Both the position numbers and the translations under genes were made by a program. From Alcaligenes sp. SDU_A2 (GTDB lineage Bacteria > Pseudomonadota > Gammaproteobacteria > Burkholderiales > Burkholderiaceae_B), in assembly GCF_038237375.1 (NCBI RefSeq), contig NZ_CP151273.1:1302001-1366000 (forward strand): DNA of 64,000 bases, in the 5' to 3' direction. Below, in pieces: positions 1 through 8,913 of the stretch; position 1 is the stretch's first letter, and each line of letters opens with the position of its first letter. The notes beneath the pieces were generated by a model that saw only the letters and a list, made by a program, of their open reading frames with translations, ran no database searches and had not been told where the DNA came from.

Positions 1-377
1 GGAGCGTGGCGGGCAGAGCGGATTCGGCAGGGCGGAATTTTGTGCTTGTACAGGCCCAGGGTTCCGTGGTGTTGCAATGCCAGCGCTGCATGAAGCCGTT
101 TGAATGGCCTCTCGATATTTCCAACGAAGTGGAAGTTGTGGCAACAGAAGCCGAGCTTGAGCTGGATGACGACGACGTCGAAGGCCCGGATCGCATTTTT
201 TGCGAAGGCCGTCTGGATGCCCTGGGTCTGGTCGAGGACGAGCTGATTCTCAGCGTGCCGTATGTGCCGCGTCACGAGGTCTGCCCCGGCAATCAGCCGG
301 ATGCAGCGCCCGAGGACGAACCGCCGGCTAAGCGGGAATCGCCGTTTGCCGTACTGGGTTCGCTCAAGAAACCTTGA
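1..377 (+). CDS. yceD: YceD/DUF177 family protein, 5' end cut by window edge
   Basis: The frame is open to the left edge, so the start lies outside; an internal GTG at 6 should not be taken as the start. The visible 123 residues contain the CQRC pair of cysteines (near residue 26) and the acidic stretch followed by LVEDELILSVPYVPRH that typify the YceD family. The protein ends in PFAVLGSLKKP, a usual YceD C-terminus. In enterobacteria YceD is linked to 23S rRNA accumulation. The gene stands directly upstream of rpmF, its conserved neighbour in most proteobacteria, which supports the call. About a third of a typical YceD appears to be missing upstream. Confidence 0.88.
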   Translation, partial: SVAGRADSAGRNFVLVQAQGSVVLQCQRCMKPFEWPLDISNEVEVVATEAELELDDDDVEGPDRIFCEGRLDALGLVEDELILSVPYVPRHEVCPGNQPDAAPEDEPPAKRESPFAVLGSLKKP

Positions 378-448
378 TTGTTTGTTGCTAATTCGTTAAT
401 TTTTCGGGCTGTTCCCATATTCGGGCCAGTCTATCTACAGGAGTCATC

Positions 449-631
449 ATGGCTGTTCAGCAGAATAAAAAGAGCCCGTCCCGGCGCAACATGCGTCGTT
501 CGCACGACGCACTTACCGGTCCTTCGACGGCCATCGAGCCAACGACGGGCGAGCTGCACCTGCGCCACCACATCAGCCCCAACGGCATCTACCGTGGCCG
601 TAAAGTGCTGAAAACAAAGAACGACGAGTAA
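449..631 (+). CDS. rpmF: 50S ribosomal protein L32
   Basis: This 60-residue basic protein begins [20 protein letters not shown] and carries the [20 protein letters not shown] core of L32. It is a structural component of the large ribosomal subunit. A good ribosome binding site (AGGAG at 439-443) precedes the ATG. The zinc-binding cysteines of some L32 proteins are absent, as is usual in the Cys-free proteobacterial form. It lies between yceD and plsX in the conserved order that couples ribosome and lipid gene expression. Confidence 0.97.
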   Translation: MAVQQNKKSPSRRNMRRSHDALTGPSTAIEPTTGELHLRHHISPNGIYRGRKVLKTKNDE

Positions 632-673
632 TCTACCTCTTTGTCTTTGCAAGCAACATAGGTTGCATGCTTG

Positions 674-1762
674 ATGTCTAACAAAAAAATACGTATTGCC
701 ATCGACTGCATGGGCGGCGATGTCGGTTTGCCGGTCACCGTCCCTGCGGCACTGCTTTTTGCGAAGCGGTTCCCGGATGTGCACTGCTTATTGGTGGGCG
801 ATGCCCAGGCCATCGAGCAAACCCTGCGTGCGCAAGGCAATGTCGATACCTCCTGGTACGACATTCTTCATGCATCTGAAGTCGTCACCATGGCCGATTC
901 GGTCGAGGTGGCCCTGCGCCGCAAAAAAGATTCTTCCATGCGTGTGGCTGCCCAGTCCGTCAAGGACGGGTTGGCCGACGCGTGCGTCTCCGCCGGCAAT
1001 ACCGGTGCCTGGATGGCGATCACCCGCTACGTGCTCAAGACGCTGGACGGCATAGATCGTCCGGCTATCGCCACTTCCATTCCCAACCAGAAAGGCGGTG
1101 CCACCACCATGCTGGATCTGGGGGCCAATGTCGATTGCACGGCTGAACACCTTCTGCAATTCGCCATTATGGGTACGGCATTGGCCAGCATCGTGGACGG
1201 ACACGAGCGGCCCACGGTCGGCTTGCTCAATATCGGTGAAGAAGTCATCAAGGGCAACGAAGTCGTCAAGCAGGCGGCCGAGCTGTTGCGCTCAAGCGGC
1301 CTGAACTTCTATGGCAATGTGGAAGGCGACGATATCTGCAAGGGCACGGTCAATGTGGTTGTCTGCGATGGCTTTGTCGGCAATGTCGTGCTCAAGTCCA
1401 TCGAAGGCCTGGCCAAGATGGTGGGCGGCATGCTGCGCGAAGAGTTCACGCGCGACGCCTACAGCAAAGCGTCTGCTTTGCTTGCCCGTCCGGTCTTGAA
1501 TCGTTTCCGCGATCGGGTGGATAATCGCCGGCACAATGGCGCTGCCCTGCTGGGGCTGCGTGGCATTGTCATCAAAAGCCATGGTTCGGCCGATGCCTAT
1601 TCTTTCGGGTATGCTTTGCAGCGTGCCCGAGGCGCGGTCCTCAATGGCTTGCTTGATGGCACCAGTCAGGCAGTGGAGCGGATCAGGCAAAGCCTGAATT
1701 CGCTTCAGTCTGCGCCTGGTGAGCCGGATTCACTCCACACTTCAGAGCCCTCATCCTCATAA
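674..1762 (+). CDS. plsX: Phosphate acyltransferase PlsX
   Basis: PlsX makes acyl-phosphate from acyl-ACP, the first step toward phosphatidic acid through PlsY. The 362-residue protein opens with [11 protein letters not shown], the family's glycine-rich N-terminal motif. It has the expected [10 protein letters not shown] and [13 protein letters not shown] segments and normal length. The open frame has a TTG at 671 directly before the ATG at 674; I chose the ATG because [11 protein letters not shown] is the natural N-terminus. It begins 42 bases after rpmF and leads into fabH, consistent with one lipid-synthesis transcription unit. Confidence 0.97.
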   Translation: MSNKKIRIAIDCMGGDVGLPVTVPAALLFAKRFPDVHCLLVGDAQAIEQTLRAQGNVDTSWYDILHASEVVTMADSVEVALRRKKDSSMRVAAQSVKDGLADACVSAGNTGAWMAITRYVLKTLDGIDRPAIATSIPNQKGGATTMLDLGANVDCTAEHLLQFAIMGTALASIVDGHERPTVGLLNIGEEVIKGNEVVKQAAELLRSSGLNFYGNVEGDDICKGTVNVVVCDGFVGNVVLKSIEGLAKMVGGMLREEFTRDAYSKASALLARPVLNRFRDRVDNRRHNGAALLGLRGIVIKSHGSADAYSFGYALQRARGAVLNGLLDGTSQAVERIRQSLNSLQSAPGEPDSLHTSEPSSS

Positions 1763-1787
1763 CACGGGTTCGACTGGGAAGAAAACT

Positions 1788-2765
1788 ATGACGATATTTG
1801 CCAAAATTATCGGTACGGGCGGCTACCTGCCACCTCGGGTCGTGTCCAACGAGGATCTGGCCGCCGAGCTGGCGCAAAAGGGCATCGAGACCTCCGACGA
1901 GTGGATTGTCGAGCGCACCGGCATACGGCAGCGTCACCTGGCCGAACCCGGCGTGCGCTCCAGCCAACTGGCGACTCAGGCGGCCCGGCAGGCGCTGGAG
2001 GATGCCGGTATCCAGGCCCAGGATCTGGATCTGATCGTCGTGGCCACGTCCACGCCGGACTATGTGTTTCCCAGCACGGCTTGCCTGGTGCAGGCCGAAT
2101 TGGGCAACAAAGGCGCGGCTGCTTACGATGTGCAGGCGGTGTGCAGCGGATTCGTGTACGCACTGACTACGGCAGATGCCATGATACGCGCGGGCCGCGC
2201 GCGCCATGCCCTGGTGATCGGGGCTGAAGTGTTCTCCGGTATTCTGGACTGGAGCGACCGCCGCACATGTGTACTGTTCGGCGATGGCGCCGGTGCCGTG
2301 GTGCTGTCCGCCAGCGATGAGCCGGGCATTTTGGCCGCTCAGCTTAATGCCGACGGCAGCCAGATGGGTATTCTGTGCGCGGCTGGCAATGTGTCCTATG
2401 GTCAGGTTGTCGGCGATCCGTTCCTGCGTATGGACGGCCAGGCCGTCTTTAAATTGGCGGTCACGTCCTTGGCGGCTTCCGCGCATCAGGTCTGCGAACA
2501 GGCCGGCGTGCAGTTGTCCGATATCGATTGGCTGGTGCCTCATCAAGCCAATATCCGCATCATCAATTTCCTTGGCCGCAAGCTGGGCATCCCCGCCGAA
2601 AAAGTCGTCGTTACGGTGGATACGCATGCCAACACGTCTGCTGCCAGCGTGCCGCTGGCCCTGAATGCCGCGCGACGTGACGGTCGTGTCCGTGCGGGCG
2701 ATCTGGCCCTGTTGCAAGGCGTGGGCGGCGGCTTCACCTGGGGTTCGGTGCTGGTGCGCTTCTAA
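1788..2765 (+). CDS. fabH: Beta-ketoacyl-ACP synthase III
   Basis: FabH starts fatty-acid synthesis by condensing acetyl-CoA with malonyl-ACP. The 325-residue protein shows the complete catalytic triad: Cys119 in AVCSGF, His252 in VPHQANIRI and Asn282 in [10 protein letters not shown]. The open frame extends upstream to 1719, but the ATG at 1788 gives the family N-terminus [17 protein letters not shown]. It is 25 bases from plsX and 47 from fabD, in the standard cluster order. Confidence 0.98.
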   Translation: MTIFAKIIGTGGYLPPRVVSNEDLAAELAQKGIETSDEWIVERTGIRQRHLAEPGVRSSQLATQAARQALEDAGIQAQDLDLIVVATSTPDYVFPSTACLVQAELGNKGAAAYDVQAVCSGFVYALTTADAMIRAGRARHALVIGAEVFSGILDWSDRRTCVLFGDGAGAVVLSASDEPGILAAQLNADGSQMGILCAAGNVSYGQVVGDPFLRMDGQAVFKLAVTSLAASAHQVCEQAGVQLSDIDWLVPHQANIRIINFLGRKLGIPAEKVVVTVDTHANTSAASVPLALNAARRDGRVRAGDLALLQGVGGGFTWGSVLVRF

Positions 2766-2812
2766 GCGCGGTCAGGCTGGATTCCCGTCCACTTTCTTCG
2801 AGTCTCTCTACC

Positions 2813-3748
2813 ATGAAAATTGCGTTTGTCTTTCCGGGACAAGGTTCGCAGTCTGTCGGCATGCTGGATGCCTGGGCAGAGTCGGACGTCGTGCGTCAGG
2901 CTATCGAACAGGCCAGCGCGGCGTTGGGCCAGGATCTGGCGGCGCTGATGGCCCAAGGCCCGGCCGAAGACCTGAACCTGACGACCAACACACAGCCTGT
3001 CATGCTGGCCAGCGCCGTGGCGATGTATCGTGCCTGGATAGCAGCGGGCGGTCCGGTGCCCGACATGATGGCCGGCCATAGCCTGGGCGAATACTCGGCC
3101 TTGACCGCGGCTGGTGTCTTGACCTTAGAGCAAGCCGTGCCTTTGGTGCGGGTGCGTGCTGATGCCATGCAGGCGGCTGTTCCCGTGGGAATGGGCACGA
3201 TGGCGGCGGTCTTGGGTCTGGATGATGATCAGGTGCGCGATGTCTGCGCCCGCGCGGCTCAGGATCAGGTGGTGCAGGCGGTTAATTACAATGCGCCGGC
3301 TCAGGTCGTAATCGCAGGTCACGTTCAGGCGGTCGATCGCGCCTGCGCGCTGGCTAAAGAGGCCGGTGCCAAGCGTGCCCTGGTTCTGCCCGTGTCTGCG
3401 CCGTTTCACTCCAGCTTGCTTGAACCGGCGGCCGCCGTGTTGCAGCAGGCGCTGGATGCATTAGAGTTGCGCGAGCCTTGTGTGCCTGTCATCAATAACG
3501 TGGATGTCCAGGCTCCGACGCAGACGATCCAGATCAAAGATGCGTTGGTTCGTCAGGCCTGGCATGCGGTGCGTTGGGTAGAATCCATCCAGGCCATGAA
3601 GGCGCAAGGCGTCACCCATGTGGTCGAATGCGGTCCAGGCAAGGTGCTTAGCGGGCTGGTCAAGCGTATTGATCGCGATCTGGTCGCCCTGTCTATTACC
3701 GATCCCGCCTCGTTGCAGGCGACTCTGCAAGCCTTGAAGGAAGCGTAA
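2813..3748 (+). CDS. fabD: Malonyl-CoA:ACP transacylase
   Basis: FabD loads malonate from CoA onto acyl carrier protein. The 311-residue protein has FPGQGSQ at the N-terminus, the nucleophile Ser90 in GHSLGEYSAL, and His199 in VSAPFHSSLLEPAA, completing the Ser-His dyad. Length and start are normal. Its TAA is followed at once by the ATG of fabG, so the two are surely cotranscribed and probably translationally coupled. Confidence 0.98.
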   Translation: MKIAFVFPGQGSQSVGMLDAWAESDVVRQAIEQASAALGQDLAALMAQGPAEDLNLTTNTQPVMLASAVAMYRAWIAAGGPVPDMMAGHSLGEYSALTAAGVLTLEQAVPLVRVRADAMQAAVPVGMGTMAAVLGLDDDQVRDVCARAAQDQVVQAVNYNAPAQVVIAGHVQAVDRACALAKEAGAKRALVLPVSAPFHSSLLEPAAAVLQQALDALELREPCVPVINNVDVQAPTQTIQIKDALVRQAWHAVRWVESIQAMKAQGVTHVVECGPGKVLSGLVKRIDRDLVALSITDPASLQATLQALKEA

Positions 3749-4492
3749 ATGCAAGATTTCAACCTTAGCGGCAAGACGGCCCTGGTAACCGGCGCATCGC
3801 GCGGCATCGGCCAGGCCATTGCAAAAGAATTGATGGCGCGTGGTGCCAAGGTCATCGGCACGGCCACCTCCGAATCCGGCGCGCAGGCGATTTGCGCCGT
3901 GCTGGATCAGAACGGCAGCCGGGGCGAGGTCCTGAATGTGGATGATGCCCAGGCTTGCGAAGCCCTGATCCAAACTTTGAGCAAGGATGACGGCGGCCCG
4001 CACATTTTGGTCAATAATGCCGGCATCACCCGCGATAATTTGGCAATGCGCATGAAGGACGAGGACTGGGACGCGGTTATCCAGACCAACTTGAGCGCTG
4101 TGTTCCGGTTGGCGCGTGCCGTCATGCGGCCCATGATGAAAGCCCGCTGGGGCCGCATCATCAGCATCACCTCGGTGGTGGGGGAAAGCGGTAATCCAGG
4201 CCAGGCCAACTACGCCGCTGCCAAAGCGGGCGTGGCCGGCATGAGCCGCGCGCTGGCGCGCGAACTGGGCAGCCGCAATATTACGGTCAATTGCGTGGCC
4301 CCAGGCTTCATCGACACCGATATGACCCGTTCGCTGACCCCCGAACAATCCGCCGCCATACTGTCCCAGATTCCCTTGGGACGCCTGGGCGCGGCAGAAG
4401 ATATCGCCAATGCGGTCGCCTTTCTGGCCGGCCCGCAGGCGCAGTACATTACAGGCAGCACCATTCATGTGAATGGCGGCATGCATATGTAA
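3749..4492 (+). CDS. fabG: 3-oxoacyl-ACP reductase
   Basis: FabG performs the NADPH-dependent reduction of 3-oxoacyl-ACP. The 247-residue short-chain dehydrogenase has the cofactor motif TGASRGIG (residues 14-21), NNAG at 89-92 and the catalytic Ser142, Tyr155 and Lys159 (YAAAK). It begins directly after the fabD stop codon with no spacer. Position within the fab cluster and the C-terminal ITGSTIHVNGGMHM support FabG rather than another member of the superfamily. Confidence 0.97.
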   Translation: MQDFNLSGKTALVTGASRGIGQAIAKELMARGAKVIGTATSESGAQAICAVLDQNGSRGEVLNVDDAQACEALIQTLSKDDGGPHILVNNAGITRDNLAMRMKDEDWDAVIQTNLSAVFRLARAVMRPMMKARWGRIISITSVVGESGNPGQANYAAAKAGVAGMSRALARELGSRNITVNCVAPGFIDTDMTRSLTPEQSAAILSQIPLGRLGAAEDIANAVAFLAGPQAQYITGSTIHVNGGMHM

Positions 4493-4638
4493 GGGCTTGG
4501 CATCGCGCCCGGCTGAGGTAAAATTGCGGGATTATTTGGGGCCTATTGCTTGAGCCGGCGTTGCACGGGTAACGTTGGGCCTCATACAAGAACGCCGTTT
4601 TTTGTCATAGCCTACACCTTTTAGCAGTTTGGATTGGC

Positions 4639-4644
4639 TATAAT
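4639..4644 (+). promoter_or_regulatory. Candidate -10 element for acpP
   Basis: A perfect TATAAT lies 34 bases before the acpP start, in the 186-base fabG-acpP gap. No convincing -35 sits at the normal spacing. An own promoter for acpP would fit the high ACP demand known in bacteria, but this is inferred from the -10 alone. Confidence 0.45.
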
Positions 4645-4678
4645 TCGCGGGAATTTTTCCCCAACTTGGAGAATCTGC

Positions 4679-4918
4679 ATGGAAAGCATCGAACAGCGCG
4701 TCAAGAAGATCGTCGCTGAACAACTTGGCGTCAACGAAGCCGAGATCAAGAACGAATCTTCTTTTCTCGACGACCTCGGTGCCGACTCGCTCGACATGGT
4801 CGAGCTCGTGATGGCGCTCGAAGACGAATTCGAAACCGAAATCCCAGACGAAGAAGCTGAGAAAATCACGACGGTCCAGCAAGCTGTGGATTACATCAAT
4901 TCGCACAGCAAGCAGTAA
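4679..4918 (+). CDS. acpP: Acyl carrier protein
   Basis: This 79-residue acidic protein carries growing acyl chains on a phosphopantetheine arm attached to Ser37 of the [10 protein letters not shown] motif. The N-terminus [16 protein letters not shown] is typical. The open frame runs upstream to 4634, but the ATG at 4679, preceded by TTGGAGA at 4665-4671, gives the conserved length. It sits between fabG and fabF as in nearly all proteobacteria. Confidence 0.98.
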   Translation: MESIEQRVKKIVAEQLGVNEAEIKNESSFLDDLGADSLDMVELVMALEDEFETEIPDEEAEKITTVQQAVDYINSHSKQ

Positions 4919-5059
4919 GTTCAATCCAGGGTGCGGGCTGCGTTCTTGCATGCCCCCGCTCCAAGGCGGTTCCCAGAGAATGGCTTGCGCCCTGCAGCTT
5001 TGGCCGGCAAGACGCAGTCATTCCCCTTGAGCCGCTTTTTTTGTGTTTAGGAGTCATCC

Positions 5060-6292
5060 GTGAAGCGACGTGTCGTGATTACCGGTCTGGGTATTGTTTC
5101 CCCGGTCGGCAACGATATCCCCACCGCGTGGGATAACATCGTCAATGGACGTTCGGGCATCGGGCGTATCACCCGTTTCGATCCGTCGGCCCTGAGTGCC
5201 CAGATTGCGGGTGAGGTCAAGGATTTCGATATCACGCAGTACATCTCGGCCAAAGAAGCCAAGCAAATGGATACCTTCATCCATTATGGCGTGGCGGCCG
5301 GCATGCAGGCCTGGAAGGATTCCGGCCTGGAAATCAACGACATCAATGCCGAGCGCATGGGTGTCATCGTCGGGTCCGGTATCGGCGGCTTGCCCCGTAT
5401 CGAAGAAACCCAGAAAGAATACCTGGATCGGGGGCCGCGCCGCATTTCCCCGTTCTTTGTGCCCGCCTCCCTGATCAATCTGATCTCGGGCCATCTGTCC
5501 ATCAATCTGGGCCTGAAAGGCCCCAGCTACGCCGTCGTGTCGGCCTGCACCACAGGTTTGCATTCCATCGGCGACGCCGCCCGCCTGATCGAGTATGGCG
5601 ATGCCGACGTCATGATTGCCGGTGGTGCGGAATCTACCGTGTCGCCATTGGGCATCGGCGGCTTTGCCGCCATGCGTGCCCTGTCGACCCGTAACGACGA
5701 TCCGCAGACTGCATCGCGCCCCTGGGATGTGGACCGCGATGGCTTCGTGCTGGGCGAGGGTGCCGGTGTGCTGGTGCTGGAAGAATACGAACACGCCAAA
5801 AAACGCGGTGCCCGCATTTATGGCGAGTTCGTTGGCTATGGCATGAGCTCGGATGCGCACCACATTACGTCGCCTGACCGCGACGGTCCGCGTCGGGGTG
5901 TGCTCAATGCGCTGCGCAGCGGCGGCATCAATCCGGATCAGGTCGATTATGTCAACGCACACGGCACGTCCACGCCGCTGGGCGATGTCAACGAGTCCGA
6001 AGCGCTCAAGCTGGCTTTCGGCGACCATGCCCGCAAGCTGGTTGTCAATTCGACCAAGTCCATGACCGGCCACTTGCTGGGTGCCGCTGGCGGCATCGAA
6101 GCGGTGTTTACCACACTGGCGGTCTACAATCAGGTTTCGCCACCCACGATCAACATCTTCAATCAAGATCCGGCCTGCGATCTGGATTATTGCGCCAATC
6201 AGGCCCGTGACATGAAGATCGACGTGGCCTTGTCCAATTCCTTTGGATTTGGCGGCACCAACGGTTCTATGGTGGTTAGCCGTCTTCGTTAA
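5060..6292 (+). CDS. fabF: Beta-ketoacyl-ACP synthase II
   Basis: FabF elongates acyl-ACP chains by condensation with malonyl-ACP. The 410-residue thiolase-fold enzyme contains Cys163 (SACTTGLHS), His301 (NAHGTSTPLGD), Lys333 and His338 (KSMTGHLLGA). The start is a GTG, with AGGAG at 5049-5053 as ribosome binding site. It closes the fatty-acid cluster; the next reading frame overlaps its 3' end. Confidence 0.98.
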   Translation: MKRRVVITGLGIVSPVGNDIPTAWDNIVNGRSGIGRITRFDPSALSAQIAGEVKDFDITQYISAKEAKQMDTFIHYGVAAGMQAWKDSGLEINDINAERMGVIVGSGIGGLPRIEETQKEYLDRGPRRISPFFVPASLINLISGHLSINLGLKGPSYAVVSACTTGLHSIGDAARLIEYGDADVMIAGGAESTVSPLGIGGFAAMRALSTRNDDPQTASRPWDVDRDGFVLGEGAGVLVLEEYEHAKKRGARIYGEFVGYGMSSDAHHITSPDRDGPRRGVLNALRSGGINPDQVDYVNAHGTSTPLGDVNESEALKLAFGDHARKLVVNSTKSMTGHLLGAAGGIEAVFTTLAVYNQVSPPTINIFNQDPACDLDYCANQARDMKIDVALSNSFGFGGTNGSMVVSRLR

Positions 6293-6758
6293 CACGACCG
6301 GTCCCATCTGCCACGCCCAGTCCTGGCGAACCGGCGCTCCTGCGTCGGTTCGCAGGCTGGGCGTTGTTGTATGTGCGTTGGCGTTTGCTGGCTTTGTCTG
6401 GGCGTTGCTGTCCTGGCATAGGGTCGGGGGATGGGGCGTGCTGCTAGGTCTGTTCTTGGCGTTTATTCTTTTTTCACGCTTTGGTCATCGGCAGGCTGCC
6501 TGCGCTACCCTTAGCTATAGGGCAGGGCTATACTGGCTGGACCGTCCCGGAGTGGGGGCAGAACCTGTGCAACTGGGCCAGGTGTGGCGCTCACCCTGGT
6601 GGCTGACTGTGCAATGGATGGTTCAGGGCCAGCCAGCTCGGCGTGGCACGCTGACCGTGTGGCGCACCGCTGTGCCGCAGCAGGCTTGGTGGGCTTTGCG
6701 TTTGCGCATGAACAGGCTGGCGCTCCAAGTCCGTGTTCAGAACAAGGATATTCAATGA
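6243..6758 (+). CDS. Small membrane protein, YgfX-like
   Basis: The frame encodes up to 171 residues with two predicted membrane helices (about 39-57 and 62-79), then a soluble part rich in Trp with RSPWWLTVQW and a C-terminal QQAWWALRLRMNRLAL. This layout, two N-terminal helices and a short beta-rich tail, resembles the YgfX (CptA) family. I infer that by pattern only. The start is uncertain: the TTG at 6243 overlaps fabF by 50 bases and no in-frame ATG occurs before residue 125. The stop overlaps the rpoE start in ATGA, implying coupling to the stress operon. Confidence 0.55.
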   Translation: MDLAAPTVLWWLAVFVNTTGPICHAQSWRTGAPASVRRLGVVVCALAFAGFVWALLSWHRVGGWGVLLGLFLAFILFSRFGHRQAACATLSYRAGLYWLDRPGVGAEPVQLGQVWRSPWWLTVQWMVQGQPARRGTLTVWRTAVPQQAWWALRLRMNRLALQVRVQNKDIQ

Positions 6759-7357
6759 GTGAACGCGATACCGATGCCGAACTGATTGCACGTGTTCAGC
6801 GTGGGGACAAGCGCGCCTTTGACCTGTTGGTAATCAAATACCAACGCAAGATCATGCGTCTGCTCAGCCGCATGATACGTGATCCGTCCGACATCGAGGA
6901 TGTGGCACAGGAAACCTTCATCAAGGCCTATCGGGCCCTGCCGCAGTTTCGTGGCGACAGTGCCTTTTATACCTGGCTGTATCGCATTGCCATCAATACG
7001 GCGCGTAACTGGCAGGCCTCTGCCGGGCGCAGGCCCAGCGCCTTGCAGGCACTCGAAAACGAAGACGGTGAAACTTTTGATCAAATTGACAACCTAACTG
7101 ACATCAGCACGCCGGAATCCGTCATGGTCAGCCGCCAGATTGCCGAAACTGTTAACAGTGCAATCCAGGCCTTGCCCGAAGAATTGCGGACCGCGATCGT
7201 GCTGCGTGAAATCGAAGGTATGAGCTACGAAGACATTGCTCAGACCATGGATTGCCCGATAGGAACCGTGCGTTCGCGCATTTTTCGGGCCCGCGACGCC
7301 ATTGCAACGCAATTGCGCCCCATACTGGATGGTGAAGATAGTGAACGACGGTGGTAA
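6755..7357 (+). CDS. rpoE: RNA polymerase sigma-E factor (RpoE/AlgU type)
   Basis: This 200-residue extracytoplasmic-function sigma factor directs the envelope stress response. Region 2 (DLLVIKYQRKIMRLLSRM, then DVAQETFIKAYRAL) and region 4 (ALPEELRTAIVLREIEGMSYEDIA) are intact and closely match RpoE/AlgU. The ATG at 6755 overlaps the preceding stop as ATGA; an upstream extension of the frame to 6584 is not needed. rseA, rseB and mucD follow in the classical sigma-E operon. I saw no clear sigma-E promoter of the GGAACTT type upstream. Confidence 0.97.
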   Translation: MSERDTDAELIARVQRGDKRAFDLLVIKYQRKIMRLLSRMIRDPSDIEDVAQETFIKAYRALPQFRGDSAFYTWLYRIAINTARNWQASAGRRPSALQALENEDGETFDQIDNLTDISTPESVMVSRQIAETVNSAIQALPEELRTAIVLREIEGMSYEDIAQTMDCPIGTVRSRIFRARDAIATQLRPILDGEDSERRW

Positions 7358-7363
7358 GGATTG

Positions 7364-7867
7364 ATGATGCAAGCCCTGAAATCCCATTCCGATGAAGAGC
7401 AGCTCCACGCCTGGGAGGCCTCCGTGTCTTCCTGGGTCGATGGCGAGGCCGAGATGCGTCCCGAAGAACTGGACTCGCCTTATGGGCGTCAGGTCTGGGA
7501 TGCCTATCATCTGATCGGTGACGTCATGCGCACCGAAGCGCTGGCGATACGCACCTCGGATCGTTTCTACGCACGCCTGTCCAAGGCGATCGACGAGGAG
7601 CCCACTGTTCTTGCGCCTCATGCGCTCAAGAAGTCCCGGGCGCAGCGCTACGCGATTCCGGGACTGGCGGCGGTGGCGACGGTCGCGGCGGCGTTGTGGA
7701 TGGGCCTGCCCTATCTGGGCCTGAGCGATACGCCTGCCGGCGCTTCGCTGGTCGCCGGCATCCAGGACGAGCAGCTCTGGAACGATTATGTCGATCTGCA
7801 TCGCGATTTTGTCGGTGCCGGGCCGGTTCGCTACGTCTCATTCGATAGCGGAGCCGGCGGACAATGA
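7364..7867 (+). CDS. rseA: Anti-sigma-E factor (RseA/MucA type)
   Basis: RseA is an inner-membrane protein that holds sigma-E inactive until it is cleaved under stress. The 167-residue product has the cytoplasmic sigma-binding motif SSWVDGEAEMRPEEL near residues 22-38, the W-x-x-YHLIGDVMR segment, one membrane helix (about 95-115, IPGLAAVATVAAALWMGL) and a short periplasmic tail. It starts six bases after the rpoE stop. ATG at 7364 or 7367 are both possible; AAGGA at 7356-7360 favours either. Its stop overlaps the rseB start. Confidence 0.93.
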   Translation: MMQALKSHSDEEQLHAWEASVSSWVDGEAEMRPEELDSPYGRQVWDAYHLIGDVMRTEALAIRTSDRFYARLSKAIDEEPTVLAPHALKKSRAQRYAIPGLAAVATVAAALWMGLPYLGLSDTPAGASLVAGIQDEQLWNDYVDLHRDFVGAGPVRYVSFDSGAGGQ

Positions 7868-8889
7868 GGTCTGTTTACCCGTCTTCGCGCGCAACTGTCG
7901 TCCGTGCATGCCAAGGCATGGCTGCGGCCTTGTTGGCCCTGTTGGCGCTGCCCGCAACCGCTCAGCAGCCGCACGCTGTCCAGGCGCTGGACCTGCCCTG
8001 GTTGCAGCAGGTGCATAAGGCGGCCCGGGACCTGGATTACTCCGGCGTCATCATCTATACCCAAGGCCAATCCAGCCAGTCCATGAAGCTGGTGCATGTG
8101 GTCGATGGCACGGGCGAGCGGGAACGGCTGGAGATCATGGATGGCCTGCCGCGCGAATTTTTGCGTCAGAACGAAGTGACCCAGTGCTTGCTGCCGGAAA
8201 AGAAGATGGTGGTCATCGAACGTCGTCAGAACGAGCGCTTTCCCAGTTTTCTGGTCGGGGACGTAAGCCAGTTGCCGCAACATTACGATATGCGCCGCCT
8301 GCCCGAGCAAGAGCGCGTGGCAGGGCGGCCCTGCGATGTGGTGGAACTGGTGCCCAAGGATACCCAGCGCTATGGCTACCGGCTGTGCGCCGATACGGAT
8401 CATCGCTTGTTGTTGCGTATGCAGACGGTCGACGCCACGCAGTCCGTGGTCGATCAGATTGCCTTCGCCTCGGTGTCGTTCGGGGATCAGGTGGCCTTGC
8501 AGGATCTGCGCACCAGCTGGAATGCCAGCCAGTGGCAGGTCGTCGAACCCGAAGTGCGCCAGATCCAGGCCAGTGAGCAGGGGTGGGTGTTTACCATGCC
8601 GCCCGGATTTACCATGCATTCCGAAATGCTGCGTCCCATGCGCGCCGGCCGTCAGGTCACGCATTTGGTCATGGCCGATGGGCTGGCCGCCATTTCCGTA
8701 TTTCTGGAGCGCGTCGGCGCACCCGAGGCCGAAGAGAACAGTCTGGGTGCTTACCATCGCGGTGCCATGAACATGTTCCGCACGCGTATCAACGATTATG
8801 TCCTGACGACCACCGGCGAGGTACCTATGCCGACCTTGCGCGCGCTGGCCGAAAATACCCAGTTTGTTTCCCCATCCCGGACACATTGA
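7864..8889 (+). CDS. rseB: Sigma-E regulatory protein RseB/MucB
   Basis: RseB binds the periplasmic part of RseA and shields it from proteolysis, sensing mislocalised lipoproteins or LPS. The 341-residue protein begins with a signal peptide (hydrophobic MAAALLALLALPATAQQ around residues 19-35) and continues with the MucB/RseB core (DLDYSGVIIYTQG, then VVDGTGERERLEIMDG). The ATG is inside the rseA stop (ATGA). Length and order match the family in Bordetella and Pseudomonas. Confidence 0.95.
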   Translation: MRSVYPSSRATVVRACQGMAAALLALLALPATAQQPHAVQALDLPWLQQVHKAARDLDYSGVIIYTQGQSSQSMKLVHVVDGTGERERLEIMDGLPREFLRQNEVTQCLLPEKKMVVIERRQNERFPSFLVGDVSQLPQHYDMRRLPEQERVAGRPCDVVELVPKDTQRYGYRLCADTDHRLLLRMQTVDATQSVVDQIAFASVSFGDQVALQDLRTSWNASQWQVVEPEVRQIQASEQGWVFTMPPGFTMHSEMLRPMRAGRQVTHLVMADGLAAISVFLERVGAPEAEENSLGAYHRGAMNMFRTRINDYVLTTTGEVPMPTLRALAENTQFVSPSRTH

Positions 8890-8913
8890 GCATCGTCCAC
8901 CAGGAGTTTTTCA

